DNA from: JAVBOJ01 sp031550755
Lineage (GTDB): Bacteria; Bacillota; Clostridia; Oscillospirales; UBA929
DNA: 23,799 nucleotides
Assembly: GCA_031550755.1 (NCBI GenBank)
Contig: JAVBOJ010000130.1
Location: 1-23,799, forward strand
Direction: 5' to 3'
Position numbers and translations under genes: made by a program. The notes beneath the pieces were generated by a model. It saw nothing but the letters and a program-made list of their open reading frames with translations, was not told where the DNA came from and ran no database searches. This document shows positions 7,410 to 15,230 of this stretch, piece by piece. Numbering within the stretch: position 1 is the stretch's first letter; every line of letters starts with the position of its first letter.

Positions 7410-8438
7410 TTACTTCAGTCCAAACAACCGCCGTGTCACCGCAAACCGCTCGCAGAGCAAGCAGGTCGCCCATGTCAGGACAAAGCTGACGCACAAAATC
7501 AGGAGAATTTGCAGCGGGACATAGGGCGTGATCTTCAGCGCCGCGAAGGCGGCCGGCACCAGCCAGGATTGGTGGAACAGATAGAGCCCGAAGGAATGCC
7601 GCGCCAGAGGCGCGGTTTTTTGGCTGGCATACCGGCGGAACAGCCCCAGCAGCGCCAAAACGGCCACCCAGGCGTAAGCCTCGGCGAGGACGTCATACCA
7701 CGGCCAGCCGAGCGCGGCGATATCGCGCCCCCAGAGCAAAACGACGAGGCCGCCGGCCGACGCGGCCACCGTCAGCGGGAGGCGTCCGCGTTCAACGGCC
7801 TCAACGGCCTCCTCCCGCGACAGCACGAAAAATCCCAGCAGGAAAAAGGCGAAATATTCGCCGACGCTTTTGCCGGCGATGTCCAGTACCGGTTGCAGCA
7901 CAAGCGGGAACACAAACAGCGGCAGCAGCGCCGGCAGGGAAAATAACGGCGCGGGCTTCCCGCGTTTTTTGTACAGCAGGACAAGCGGCAGCGCGGCCAG
8001 CGAGATGACAAAGAGATACAGCAGGAACCACAGATGCCCCGGCGTAAACGCGCCGTCATAGCCGGTCAGGTCGGTGAGCCCTGCAAACAGGTCGAAATAG
8101 CCCGCCGCGCCGCGGTGATACACCCCGGCGATCCAGGTCTGGACGGGGACGAGCAGCAAAAGGCCGGACAAAAACGGAACCAGCAGCCGCGACACCCGCT
8201 CGCGCGCATAGGCGCGGACGCCGCGTTTTTGCAGCGCGAGGGCGGCGGACAGCCCCGCCAGCGCGAACATCAGCGGCATAATCCACGGCCAGACGGCCTC
8301 CAGAACGTGGCTGAGCGCGGCACTGTCCGGCCCGTGGACATAAAAGCTCTCCCAGTTGTTGTACACCATGAAGGTGTGATACGGGAACAGTAGCAGCACC
8401 GCAAAAAGCCGCAGATTGTCAATATACGCCCGCCGCAC
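7410..8438 (-). CDS. acyltransferase 3 family membrane protein
   Basis: A 342-residue integral membrane protein of the acyltransferase 3 (OafA/NodX-like) family, which moves acyl groups onto sugars of surface polysaccharides or other carbohydrates. The N terminus YIDNLRLFAVLLLFPYHTF has the characteristic first helix followed by His. About ten hydrophobic segments follow. The last part, SFGLYLFHQSWLVP, is the usual late family motif. The start is GTG 8438, with AAGGAGGGG eight bases upstream. The frame stays open further upstream through the glgP terminator into glgP, but that part is unrelated to the family. It is the last gene on the minus-strand glycogen side. It lies so close to the glgP terminator that no separate promoter fits between them. 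The substrate is unknown. Confidence 0.87.
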   Translation of the reverse strand: MRRAYIDNLRLFAVLLLFPYHTFMVYNNWESFYVHGPDSAALSHVLEAVWPWIMPLMFALAGLSAALALQKRGVRAYARERVSRLLVPFLSGLLLLVPVQTWIAGVYHRGAAGYFDLFAGLTDLTGYDGAFTPGHLWFLLYLFVISLAALPLVLLYKKRGKPAPLFSLPALLPLFVFPLVLQPVLDIAGKSVGEYFAFFLLGFFVLSREEAVEAVERGRLPLTVAASAGGLVVLLWGRDIAALGWPWYDVLAEAYAWVAVLALLGLFRRYASQKTAPLARHSFGLYLFHQSWLVPAAFAALKITPYVPLQILLILCVSFVLTWATCLLCERFAVTRRLFGLK

Positions 8439-8455
8439 CGGCCTCCCCTCCTTGT

Positions 8456-8486
8456 AAAAAGCCCCGCGTCCGTGAGAACGCGGGGC
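8456..8486 (-). terminator. rho-independent terminator after glgP
   Basis: On the minus strand a perfect 9-bp stem GCCCCGCGT / ACGCGGGGC (complement of 8461-8469 and 8478-8486) with an 8-base loop is followed by TTTTT at 8460-8456. It lies five bases after the glgP stop. The acyltransferase ribosome site begins within a few bases of the T tract. Confidence 0.87.
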
Positions 8487-8491
8487 CCGTT

Positions 8492-10909
8492 TTATTTCGT
8501 CTCGACGCCCCAAATATACCGGGCGTATTGGGAAATGCTGCGGTCGGCGGCGAACCGCCCGGCCTCGGCGATGTTGATAAGGGATTTTTCGTTCCACGCG
8601 GCCTTGTCGCGGTAGGTGCGGCTGACCCGCTCCTGCGCGTCGCAATAGCTCTTGAAATCGGCCAGCAGGAGATAGGTGTCGTGCAAAATGAGCGACGAGG
8701 AGATGTCTCCGTATTCCACGCCGTCGTCAAAGCCGCGGCCGATGCGGTCGATGACCCGCGCCAGCTCGGGGTTTTGGTTGTAAATCTGCATGGGGCTGTA
8801 CCCGCCGCCGCGCGAGAGGGCAAATGCCTCCTCGGCGTTCAGTCCGAACAGGAAGATGTTCTCCTCGCCGACGGCCTCGGTCATCTCCACATTGGCGCCG
8901 TCCAGCGTCCCCACCGTCAGTGCGCCGTTGAACATAAACTTCATATTGCCGGTGCCCGAGGCCTCCTTGCCGGCGGTGGAAATCTGCTCGGACAGCTCGG
9001 CGGCCGGCATGAGCAGCTCGGCCAGCGACACCCGGTAATTTTCCAAAAAGACCACCTTGATGCGCCCCTTGACCAGCGGGTCGCTGTTGATCTGCCGCGC
9101 CAGCGAGCCGATCAGGCGGATGATGCGTTTGGCCATGTAATAGCCCGAGGCCGCCTTGGCGCCGAACAAAAACGTGCGCGGCTGAAGGTCCAGCTTGGGA
9201 TTGTCGCGCAGGTGGTTGTACAGCCAGATGATGTGCATGACGTTTAATAGCTGGCGCTTGTACTCATGCAGGCGCTTGACCTGCACATCAAACAGCGAGT
9301 CGGGATCGACCGTGACGCCGGCGGTGTCGGCAATGTATTGCGCCATGTGCAATTTGTTTTTCCGTTTGATGTCCTCCAGCTTTTCCAGCGCCGAGGCGTC
9401 GGCGGAAAAGTCCCGCAGCCGGCGTAAATCGTTGGGGCGGGAGAGATACCCGTCCGAGCCCAGCAGCTCGCGTATCAGCCCGTGCAGCGCGGGATTGACC
9501 TGCGCCAGCCAGCGGCGGTGATCGACGCCGTTTGTGACGTTGTAAAATGTATCCGGCTTAAGCTCGAACGAATAGCGGAAAATATCCTTTTGCAATATCT
9601 CCGAGTGCAGCGCCGACACGCCGTTGATCGAAAAGCTCGCGCAGACGCACAGATTGGCCATGCGCACGACGCCGTCCCAAATAATGGCCATATCGCGCAC
9701 GCGGTCATAATCATAGTGGCGCTCCTCGCGCAGCACGCGGCAGTACCGGTCGTTGATCTCGCAGAGGATTTTCCAAATGCGCGGCAGCAGCATCTCAAAC
9801 AGGTTCTGCGGCCAGCACTCCAGCGCCTCGGACAGCACGGTGTGGTTTGTGTAGGCCACGGTGCGCGAGACGATGCGCCACGCTTCCTCCCAGCTCATGC
9901 CCTCCTCGTCGAGGAACAGCCGCATGAGCTCGGGGATGGCGAGCGCCGGGTGGGTGTCGTTGATATGAATGACATGCTTGAGGTGGAAATTTTTCAGGGT
10001 GCCGTAGCGGGCGCGGTGCGCCCGGACGATGCTCTGCACCGTGGCGGAGACGAAGAAATATTGCTGCCGCAGGCGCAGCAGCTTGCCCTCGAAGTGATTG
10101 TCCTCGGGGTAGAGAATTTTGCAGATGACCTCGGCCATGGCGTTTTGCTCGATGGCGCGCAGGTATTCCCCGCGCGAGAACAGCGTCATGTCAATGGCGG
10201 TGGGCGACTTGGCGTCCCACAAGCGCAGGGTGTTGATATGGTCGGTGTCAAACCCGGCCACCGGCATATCCATCGGCACGGCCAGCACCGAGGTGTAATC
10301 CTTGTGGTTGTAGACCATGCGGCCTTTTTTCTCGTCCCAGGCCTCCTCGATATAGCCGCCGAAGAGCACCGTCTCGGCCTCGTCCATGCGCGGCAGCAGC
10401 CAGACGTCGCCGGTTTCAAACCACGGGTCGGGCAGCTCGACCTGTGCGCCGTCCACGATTTTCTGCCGGAAGATGCCGAGGTGATAACAGATGGAATACC
10501 CCGTGGAGGGGATGCCGAGGGTGGTCATGGAGTCGAGATAACAGGCGGCCAGACGGCCCAGGCCGCCGTTGCCCAGCCCGGCGTCGGGCTCGGCCTCAAA
10601 AATATCCTCCGGATCGACGCCGAGGGCGCGCAGCGCGCCGGACAATTCCTCCAGCACGCCGAGATTGTACGCGTTTTTGGCCAGCGAACGCCCGAGCAGA
10701 AACTCCAGCGAAAGATAATGCACCTGCCGTTTGTCCTGACGGACGTCCTGCTCGCGGGTTTTGAGCAGCCCGGCCGACATCAGGTCGCGCAGCGTCAGGG
10801 CGCAGGCCTTGAAAATTTGCTCCTTGGAGGCTGTATTCGCTTCACGCCCAAAATGGCGGCGCAGCTTGCCTACAATATCCTGTTCCAATTCTTGTTGCGT
10901 CTTCAGCAT
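8492..10909 (-). CDS. glgP: glycogen/starch phosphorylase
   Basis: An 805-residue GT35 phosphorylase that releases glucose-1-phosphate from the non-reducing ends of glycogen, using PLP in the cytoplasm. Strong family signatures are YLSLEFLLGRSL (near residue 65), AEPDAGLGNGGLGRLAACYLDSMTTLGIPSTGYSI (near 125-160) and the PLP site EASGTGNMKFMFNGALTVGTLDGANVEM with Lys657. Length is normal for bacterial GlgP. The ATG has AAGGAG seven bases upstream (10919-10914), and the gene follows glgA after 29 bases, so the two are co-transcribed. It ends at its own terminator. It is the degradative partner of the GlgC/D/A/B synthetic enzymes. Confidence 0.97.
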   Translation of the reverse strand: MLKTQQELEQDIVGKLRRHFGREANTASKEQIFKACALTLRDLMSAGLLKTREQDVRQDKRQVHYLSLEFLLGRSLAKNAYNLGVLEELSGALRALGVDPEDIFEAEPDAGLGNGGLGRLAACYLDSMTTLGIPSTGYSICYHLGIFRQKIVDGAQVELPDPWFETGDVWLLPRMDEAETVLFGGYIEEAWDEKKGRMVYNHKDYTSVLAVPMDMPVAGFDTDHINTLRLWDAKSPTAIDMTLFSRGEYLRAIEQNAMAEVICKILYPEDNHFEGKLLRLRQQYFFVSATVQSIVRAHRARYGTLKNFHLKHVIHINDTHPALAIPELMRLFLDEEGMSWEEAWRIVSRTVAYTNHTVLSEALECWPQNLFEMLLPRIWKILCEINDRYCRVLREERHYDYDRVRDMAIIWDGVVRMANLCVCASFSINGVSALHSEILQKDIFRYSFELKPDTFYNVTNGVDHRRWLAQVNPALHGLIRELLGSDGYLSRPNDLRRLRDFSADASALEKLEDIKRKNKLHMAQYIADTAGVTVDPDSLFDVQVKRLHEYKRQLLNVMHIIWLYNHLRDNPKLDLQPRTFLFGAKAASGYYMAKRIIRLIGSLARQINSDPLVKGRIKVVFLENYRVSLAELLMPAAELSEQISTAGKEASGTGNMKFMFNGALTVGTLDGANVEMTEAVGEENIFLFGLNAEEAFALSRGGGYSPMQIYNQNPELARVIDRIGRGFDDGVEYGDISSSLILHDTYLLLADFKSYCDAQERVSRTYRDKAAWNEKSLINIAEAGRFAADRSISQYARYIWGVETK

Positions 10910-10938
10910 ATAGACTCCTTATTGTGGGAAAATTCGGC

Positions 10939-12375
10939 TCACCGTTTGCCGGTCACCTGGCGGTACAGCGCCAAATATTTGCCGGCCGACTCCTGCCAGC
11001 CGAGCTCACAGGCCATATCGCGCTGCTGCAGGGCGGCCCAGGTCTTTTTGTCCTGATAGAGGGCGACCGCCTGCCCCAGCACATGCAGCATGTCATGGGC
11101 GTTGTAATTGGCAAAGGTGAAGCCCAGCCCCTCGCCGGTCTCCTTGACATAGGGCGGGACGGTGTCGCGCAGGCCGCCGGTTTCGCGCACCAGCGGCACG
11201 GTGCCGTAGCGCATGGCGATCATCTGCGACAGCCCGCAGGGCTCGGCCTGCGACGGCATGAGGAAGAGATCCGCCCCGGCGTATATTTTCATGGCGAGAC
11301 CCATATTGACCATAATATTGGCCGACAGCCTGCCCGGATAATTGTGCTGGGCGTTTTGGAAAATCTGCTCAAAATGCCAGTCGCCCTGCCCAAGGATGAC
11401 AAGCTGGATCTCCATATCCATCATGGTGTCCAGCGCGGCGACGACCAGATCCAGCCCCTTGTGGGACACCAGCCGCGACACCATGGCCACGACGGGGATT
11501 TTCTCATCCTGATTGAGCCCCAAAATCTTTTGCAGCTCGAGCTTGTTGTATACCTTGTCCTCCAGCGTGTCCGGCCCGTAATTACGGCAGAGGTTGGGGT
11601 CGGTCTGTGGATTGAACAGGTCGGTGTCGATGCCGTTTAAAATGCCGTGCAGCTTGGGCGAGCTCTCGGCAATGACCCCCTGCATCCCGTGGGCGTAGAA
11701 GGGATACTTGAGCTCCTCCATATAGGTGGGGCTGACGGTGGTTACGGCGTCGGCGCAGCGGATGCCGCCCTTCATCAGCGAGATGCCGTCGGAAAAGCTC
11801 AGGGTGCCGTCGTCAATATACCGCTGGGAGAGGTCGAAAATATCGCTGACCAGCGCACCGGAATATCGCCCCTGATATTCTATGTTGTGGATGGTGAATA
11901 CGCTGCGCATCTCCTGATAAAACGGGTCGTTCTCCCGTGCGCGGCGCAGGTAGACCGGCACCAGCGCTGTCTGCCAATCGTTGCAGTGCAGCACATCGGG
12001 CTTCCAGTCCAGCTCGGGCAGGATGGAGATAACCGCCTTGGAGAAAAAGGCGAAGCGCTCGCCGTCGTCAAAATGGCCGTAGATATCGCCGCGCTTGAAG
12101 TAATATTCGTTGTCGAGGAAATAATAGGTGACGCCGTCGTGCTTGAGCTCAAAAATCCCGCAATAGAGATTGCGCCAGGAGAGCGACACGAAGGTATACT
12201 TGATGAATTTCATCTGGGAGCGCCATTTTTCGGAAATGGAGCCATACAGCGGCAGCACAACCCGCGCCGAGGCGCGTTTGGTGGCCAGCGCGCGCGGCAG
12301 CGACCCGGCCACATCACCCAGCCCGCCGGTTTTGACAAAAGGAGACGCCTCACTCGCGACATATAATACTTTCAT
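10939..12375 (-). CDS. glgA: glycogen synthase (ADP-glucose type)
   Basis: A 478-residue GT5 glycogen synthase that adds glucose from ADP-glucose to growing alpha-1,4-glucan. The N-terminal KTGGLGDVAGSLPRAL (Lys15 on) is the ADP-glucose-binding signature of the family. The C-terminal half has the GT-B motifs VVAMVSRLVSHKGLDLV (about 300) and LMPSQAEPCGLSQMIAMRYGTVPLVRETGGL (about 380-410). Length is typical. The ATG at 12375 follows AAAGGGGG. It is separated from glgD by 208 bases that contain two hairpins and a heptamer repeat, so it may be partly uncoupled from glgD transcription. I see no convincing separate promoter there. Confidence 0.97.
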   Translation of the reverse strand: MKVLYVASEASPFVKTGGLGDVAGSLPRALATKRASARVVLPLYGSISEKWRSQMKFIKYTFVSLSWRNLYCGIFELKHDGVTYYFLDNEYYFKRGDIYGHFDDGERFAFFSKAVISILPELDWKPDVLHCNDWQTALVPVYLRRARENDPFYQEMRSVFTIHNIEYQGRYSGALVSDIFDLSQRYIDDGTLSFSDGISLMKGGIRCADAVTTVSPTYMEELKYPFYAHGMQGVIAESSPKLHGILNGIDTDLFNPQTDPNLCRNYGPDTLEDKVYNKLELQKILGLNQDEKIPVVAMVSRLVSHKGLDLVVAALDTMMDMEIQLVILGQGDWHFEQIFQNAQHNYPGRLSANIMVNMGLAMKIYAGADLFLMPSQAEPCGLSQMIAMRYGTVPLVRETGGLRDTVPPYVKETGEGLGFTFANYNAHDMLHVLGQAVALYQDKKTWAALQQRDMACELGWQESAGKYLALYRQVTGKR

Positions 12376-12394
12376 GGTTTTCCCCCTTTAAGGC

Positions 12395-12429
12395 AGATAA
12401 TAGACAATAGAGAACAGATAACAGATAAA
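12395..12429. repeat. five-unit heptamer repeat AGATAAC-type in the glgA leader
   Basis: On the plus strand five consecutive 7-base units can be read: AGATAAT, AGACAAT, AGAGAAC, AGATAAC and AGATAAA. They lie 20 to 54 bases upstream of the glgA start codon, so glgA mRNA would carry the complement. The same heptamer occurs at 1517, 21083 and 23002. Confidence 0.75.
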
Positions 12430-12484
12430 GACGTGGGGACGCTCCTGTAACTATTTCGTATACTGGGAAAGATTTCTTTAGGGA

Positions 12485-12578
12485 AACGCCCCCGTAAATG
12501 TTTTAAAATTTGGCCGGATTCACTCCGGCCAAATTTTATCCCTGTTTAATTCCATGGAAAGGCTCCGCCTTTCCATGG
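12485..12578 (-). repeat. two-hairpin repeat, copy B, between glgD and glgA (probable glgD terminator/attenuator)
   Basis: On the minus strand it begins with the palindrome CCATGGAAAGG / CCTTTCCATGG (12578-12552), five bases past the glgD stop. Then comes AACAGGGATAAAATTTGG, leading into a perfect 14-bp hairpin AAAATTTGGCCGGA / TCCGGCCAAATTTT (12537-12505). ACGGGGGCG follows at about 12495. The 42-base core 12546-12505 matches plus-strand 14970-15011 at 39 of 42 positions. The hairpins would plausibly reduce transcription from glgD into glgA. Confidence 0.8.
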
Positions 12579-12583
12579 CGTGA

Positions 12584-13699
12584 TTACACAATGCTCCCCT
12601 TCGCAATGGCGATCGGATACGTCTCGTGCCCCATGAGCATCCGCCCCCGGTTGATGAGAACCTCCTTGTCGGAAATGGCGTAGTTGAGCACCGCGCCGGC
12701 GCAGACGCGGGTATCCTGCATCAAAATACTGTTTTGCACCTTGACGCCGGGGTCGATCCGCACGCCACGGAAGATGACGCTGTTTTCCACCTCGCCCTCG
12801 ATGTAACAGCCGTCGGCGATCAGCGAATTGGTCACGTGGGCGTTGGGGCCGTAATAGGTGGAGGCTTCGTCGCGCACCTTGGTGCGGATTGGGCGCTCGC
12901 GGAGGAAGAGCTGGGAGCGCACCTCGGGCAGCAGCAGCTCCATGTTGTGCTTGAAATAGGCCGACGCCGATTGCAGCCGGGCGGCATAGCCGTCAAACAC
13001 ATAGGCGGTGATGTCCAGCTTATCCTTCATTTTTTGCAAAATATCCCGTTTAAAATCATACACATTGTGGGAAACACAGTGAGAAATAAAGGAATCCAGC
13101 AATTTCCGTTCCAAAATGTACACGCCCAGCGCTTCAAAGGCGTCCTCCTCCGCGCGGCCGATGAGCACATCGACGACGCGGTTGCGGCGTCCGGGCACAA
13201 GATAGGTGGCGTTTTCCGGCTGTTCAATGGGCCGCGCCGAGCAGACGGCGGTGATATCGGCGCCCGAGCGGATATGAACCCCCAAAATCTCCTCCAGCGG
13301 GAGATTGGCGACCAGATCGCCGTCGGCCAGCACGACATATTCCTGCCGGATATGTGACAGATAGGACGCGACGCCGGCCAGCGCCTCCATTTCGCCGCGA
13401 TAAAAGCCCTCGCGCCGCGCCCCGGCATAGCCAAACGGCGGCAGCAGCCGCAGCCCTCCGCGCTTGCGGGAGAGATCCCAGTCCTTGCCCGAGCCGACAT
13501 GGTCGAGCATCGACTGATAATTTTCCTGCATGATAATGCCCACGTCGGTGATGTCGGCATTGACCATGTTGGACAGCATAAAGTCGATCAGGCGGTAGCG
13601 TCCGCCAAAGGGCATGGAGGAAATGGCGCGGTGTTCGGTGAGCTCTTTGAGCCGCACGCTGGTGGAATAGGCAAAGATAATGCCATGCATATCGTTCAT
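12584..13699 (-). CDS. glgD: glucose-1-phosphate adenylyltransferase-like subunit GlgD
   Basis: A 371-residue GlgD, the partner of GlgC in the two-subunit ADP-glucose pyrophosphorylases of Bacilli and Clostridia. It has the nucleotidyltransferase core (SSMPFGGRYRLIDFMLSNMVNADITDVGII) and a C-terminal left-handed beta-helix (ENSVIFRGVRIDPGVKVQNSILMQD). It lacks the N-terminal GGxGxRL loop, which here reads FAYSTSVRLKEL, so on family grounds it is a modulating subunit and not a strong catalyst. The start is ATG 13699, with AAAGGAGG upstream. A longer open frame into glgC is a shadow of glgC. The gap to glgC is 17 bases, and the ribosome site overlaps the glgC stop, so the two are made together. 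Confidence 0.96.
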   Translation of the reverse strand: MNDMHGIIFAYSTSVRLKELTEHRAISSMPFGGRYRLIDFMLSNMVNADITDVGIIMQENYQSMLDHVGSGKDWDLSRKRGGLRLLPPFGYAGARREGFYRGEMEALAGVASYLSHIRQEYVVLADGDLVANLPLEEILGVHIRSGADITAVCSARPIEQPENATYLVPGRRNRVVDVLIGRAEEDAFEALGVYILERKLLDSFISHCVSHNVYDFKRDILQKMKDKLDITAYVFDGYAARLQSASAYFKHNMELLLPEVRSQLFLRERPIRTKVRDEASTYYGPNAHVTNSLIADGCYIEGEVENSVIFRGVRIDPGVKVQNSILMQDTRVCAGAVLNYAISDKEVLINRGRMLMGHETYPIAIAKGSIV

Positions 13700-13716
13700 A
13701 CCGCGTTCCTCCTTTC

Positions 13717-14916
13717 CTAGTTGAGATCGTCGTCGGCCATTTCCTGGGGCTTGACGATGCGCCCCTTTCCGACACTCACCCCGGTGGCCACCACCGAAAC
13801 GCCCCACGCATCCGGCGGCACACTGGCCGGGTCGCTGCCCACCCGCGCCCCCGGGCCGATATGGGCATCCTCGGCAATGATGGAATATTCCACCACGGCG
13901 TTCTCCTCGATGACCGCGCCGGGCATAAGGATGGAATATTTGACCTGCGCGCCGGCCTTGACCGTCACGCTGTTGAACAGCACCGAGTTTTCCACCGAGC
14001 CGTAAATCTGGCAGCCCTCGGTCACCAGCGAGTGGGTCACGACGGCGTCGGAGCCGATATAATGCGGCGGCGCGCTGGGGTTGCGGGCGTAGATACGCCA
14101 TTCGGGATCAAACAGGTTGAGCTTGGTGGCGGTGGCCAGCATATCCATGTTGGCTTCCCAGAGGGAGTTGATGGTGCCGACGTCCTTCCAGTACCCGGAA
14201 AACCGGTAGACAATCATGCGCTCGCCGGCCGCCAGCATCCGCGGGATGATGTTCGCGCCGAAATCGTTCTGCGACTTGGGGTCGGCCTCGTCGGAGATGA
14301 GATACTCCTTGAGCTTCTTCCAATTGAAGATATAAATGCCCATCGAGGCGAGGTTGCTCTTGGGCTTTTTGGGTTTTTCCTCAAATTCGTAGATCGTGTC
14401 GTCGGCATTGATATTCATGATGCCGAACCGCGGCGCTTCCTCCATCGGCACCTCCAGCACCGAAATGGTGCAGTCGGCGTTCTGGTTTTTGTGGTGATCC
14501 AGCATTTTGGAATAATCCATTTTGTAGATATGGTCACCCGACAGGATCAGCACATAGTCGGGGTCATAGGTTTCGATGAACCCGATGTTCTGATAAATGG
14601 CGTTGGCGGTGCCCTTGTACCACTGCCCGCCCTTGCCCTTGACATACGGCGGCAGCACATGCACGCCGCCCTCCAGCCGGTCAAGATCCCAGGGCTGCCC
14701 GGAACCTATGTAGGCGTTGAGCTCGTGGGGCTGGTACTGTGTCAGCACACCCACCGTGTCGATATTGGAATTGATGCAGTTGGACAGGGGAAAATCGATA
14801 ATGCGGTACTTGCCGCCGAACGGCACCGCCGGCTTGGCCACATGGGTGGTCAGCACATAGAGGCGGGAGCCTTGTCCGCCGGCCAGGAGCATGGCGACGC
14901 ATTCTTTTTTTCTCAT
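13717..14916 (-). CDS. glgC: glucose-1-phosphate adenylyltransferase, catalytic subunit
   Basis: A 399-residue ADP-glucose pyrophosphorylase that makes ADP-glucose from ATP and glucose-1-phosphate, the committed step of bacterial glycogen synthesis. It carries the catalytic loop LLAGGQGSRLYVLT (about 10-23), KPAVPFGGKYRIIDFPLSNCINS, the sugar-phosphate region VLILSGDHIYKMDY and a C-terminal beta-helix. The start at MRKKECV (ATG 14916) fits the family N terminus. A TTG at 14928 would add only four residues. The ribosome site is weak (AAGG). The gene lies between glgB and glgD, with a repeat-filled gap of 314 bases upstream. Confidence 0.96.
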   Translation of the reverse strand: MRKKECVAMLLAGGQGSRLYVLTTHVAKPAVPFGGKYRIIDFPLSNCINSNIDTVGVLTQYQPHELNAYIGSGQPWDLDRLEGGVHVLPPYVKGKGGQWYKGTANAIYQNIGFIETYDPDYVLILSGDHIYKMDYSKMLDHHKNQNADCTISVLEVPMEEAPRFGIMNINADDTIYEFEEKPKKPKSNLASMGIYIFNWKKLKEYLISDEADPKSQNDFGANIIPRMLAAGERMIVYRFSGYWKDVGTINSLWEANMDMLATATKLNLFDPEWRIYARNPSAPPHYIGSDAVVTHSLVTEGCQIYGSVENSVLFNSVTVKAGAQVKYSILMPGAVIEENAVVEYSIIAEDAHIGPGARVGSDPASVPPDAWGVSVVATGVSVGKGRIVKPQEMADDDLN

Positions 14917-14936
14917 AACCCAACACAACCTTATGA

Positions 14937-15030
14937 TCTTTTCAAAGACAAGTCTTTGAAAAGAGTTTCAACAGGGATAAAATTTGGTCGGAATGAATCC
15001 GCCCAAATTTTGAAGAACTTACGGGGGGGG
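14937..15030 (+). repeat. two-hairpin repeat, copy A, upstream of glgC
   Basis: A perfect palindrome TCTTTTCAAAGAC / GTCTTTGAAAAGA (14937-14949 and 14952-14964) is followed by AACAGGGATAAAATTTGG and a near-perfect hairpin AAAATTTGGTCGGA / TCCGCCCAAATTTT (14979-14992 and 14998-15011), then TTACGGGGGG. It is the same arrangement as 12578-12485 read on the other strand. The first hairpin has an unrelated stem sequence but the same position. Confidence 0.8.
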
Positions 15031-15035
15031 AGGGA

Positions 15036-15098
15036 AATCCCCAGTCGGCTCCGCCGACAGCCCCTTTATAAAAGGGGGTGGCGCGAAGCCGGGGGATT
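15036..15098. repeat. 63-bp miniature inverted-repeat element
   Basis: It is bounded by AATCCCC (15036-15042) and GGGGATT (15092-15098). Inside are the perfect hairpins GTCGGC-TCC-GCCGAC (15044-15058) and CCCCTTT-ATA-AAAGGGG (15061-15077), plus GGC-GCGAA-GCC. There is no coding capacity. This form resembles palindromic elements that I associate with clostridial intergenic regions, but the link is from memory and unchecked. Confidence 0.65.
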
Positions 15099-15160
15099 GC
15101 GAACTGCGGGCATGTCACGCGTCCAGCCCCTCGCGGGCGGCAAAATGAGCTTACTCGCTG

Positions 15161-15201
15161 GCCAAAATGCCGTTTGGGCTGCGCCCAAACCTGTTTTTGG
15201 C
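15161..15201 (-). terminator. nested hairpin, candidate glgB terminator
   Basis: The inner stem GTTTGGGC / GCCCAAAC (15172-15190) is perfect, and the outer arms GCCAAAA / TTTTGGC (15161-15167 and 15195-15201) extend it. It begins 30 bases after the glgB stop on the minus strand. No T tract follows, so termination may be weak and transcription may continue into glgC. Confidence 0.4.
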
Positions 15202-15230
15202 ATCGCTTACGCTTATTTCGCCTGCTCGGG

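Larger units (their letters stand above)
14917..15230. other. 314-base intergenic region between glgB and glgC, made of palindromic repeats
   Basis: No gene is visible here. In order it holds a perfect 13-bp palindrome (14937-14964), copy A of the two-hairpin repeat (14970-15030), a miniature element bounded by AATCCCC / GGGGATT (15036-15098) and a nested hairpin (15161-15201). About 60 bases (15099-15160) show no structure that I can support. I see no convincing sigma-A promoter for glgC in it, so glgC probably depends on transcription from upstream. Confidence 0.7.

Noticed and set aside
8439..8645. Longer acyltransferase start upstream of GTG 8438
   Set aside because: The extra residues are encoded across the glgP terminator and the 3' end of glgP, and have no membrane or family character. 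GTG 8438 has an excellent ribosome site.
9482..11056. 524-residue plus-strand open frame opposite glgP and glgA
   Set aside because: It runs through the glgP-glgA junction antisense to two certain genes, with no domain or ribosome site.
12395..12429. Heptamer array considered as a CRISPR array or tandem operator with spacers
   Set aside because: The 7-base units follow each other without spacers and are far shorter than CRISPR repeats. No cas genes are present.
12376..12583. Promoter for glgA in the glgD-glgA gap
   Set aside because: TATTAT and TATACG occur on the minus strand, but neither has an acceptable -35 box at 16-18 bases. The region is better described as repeats.
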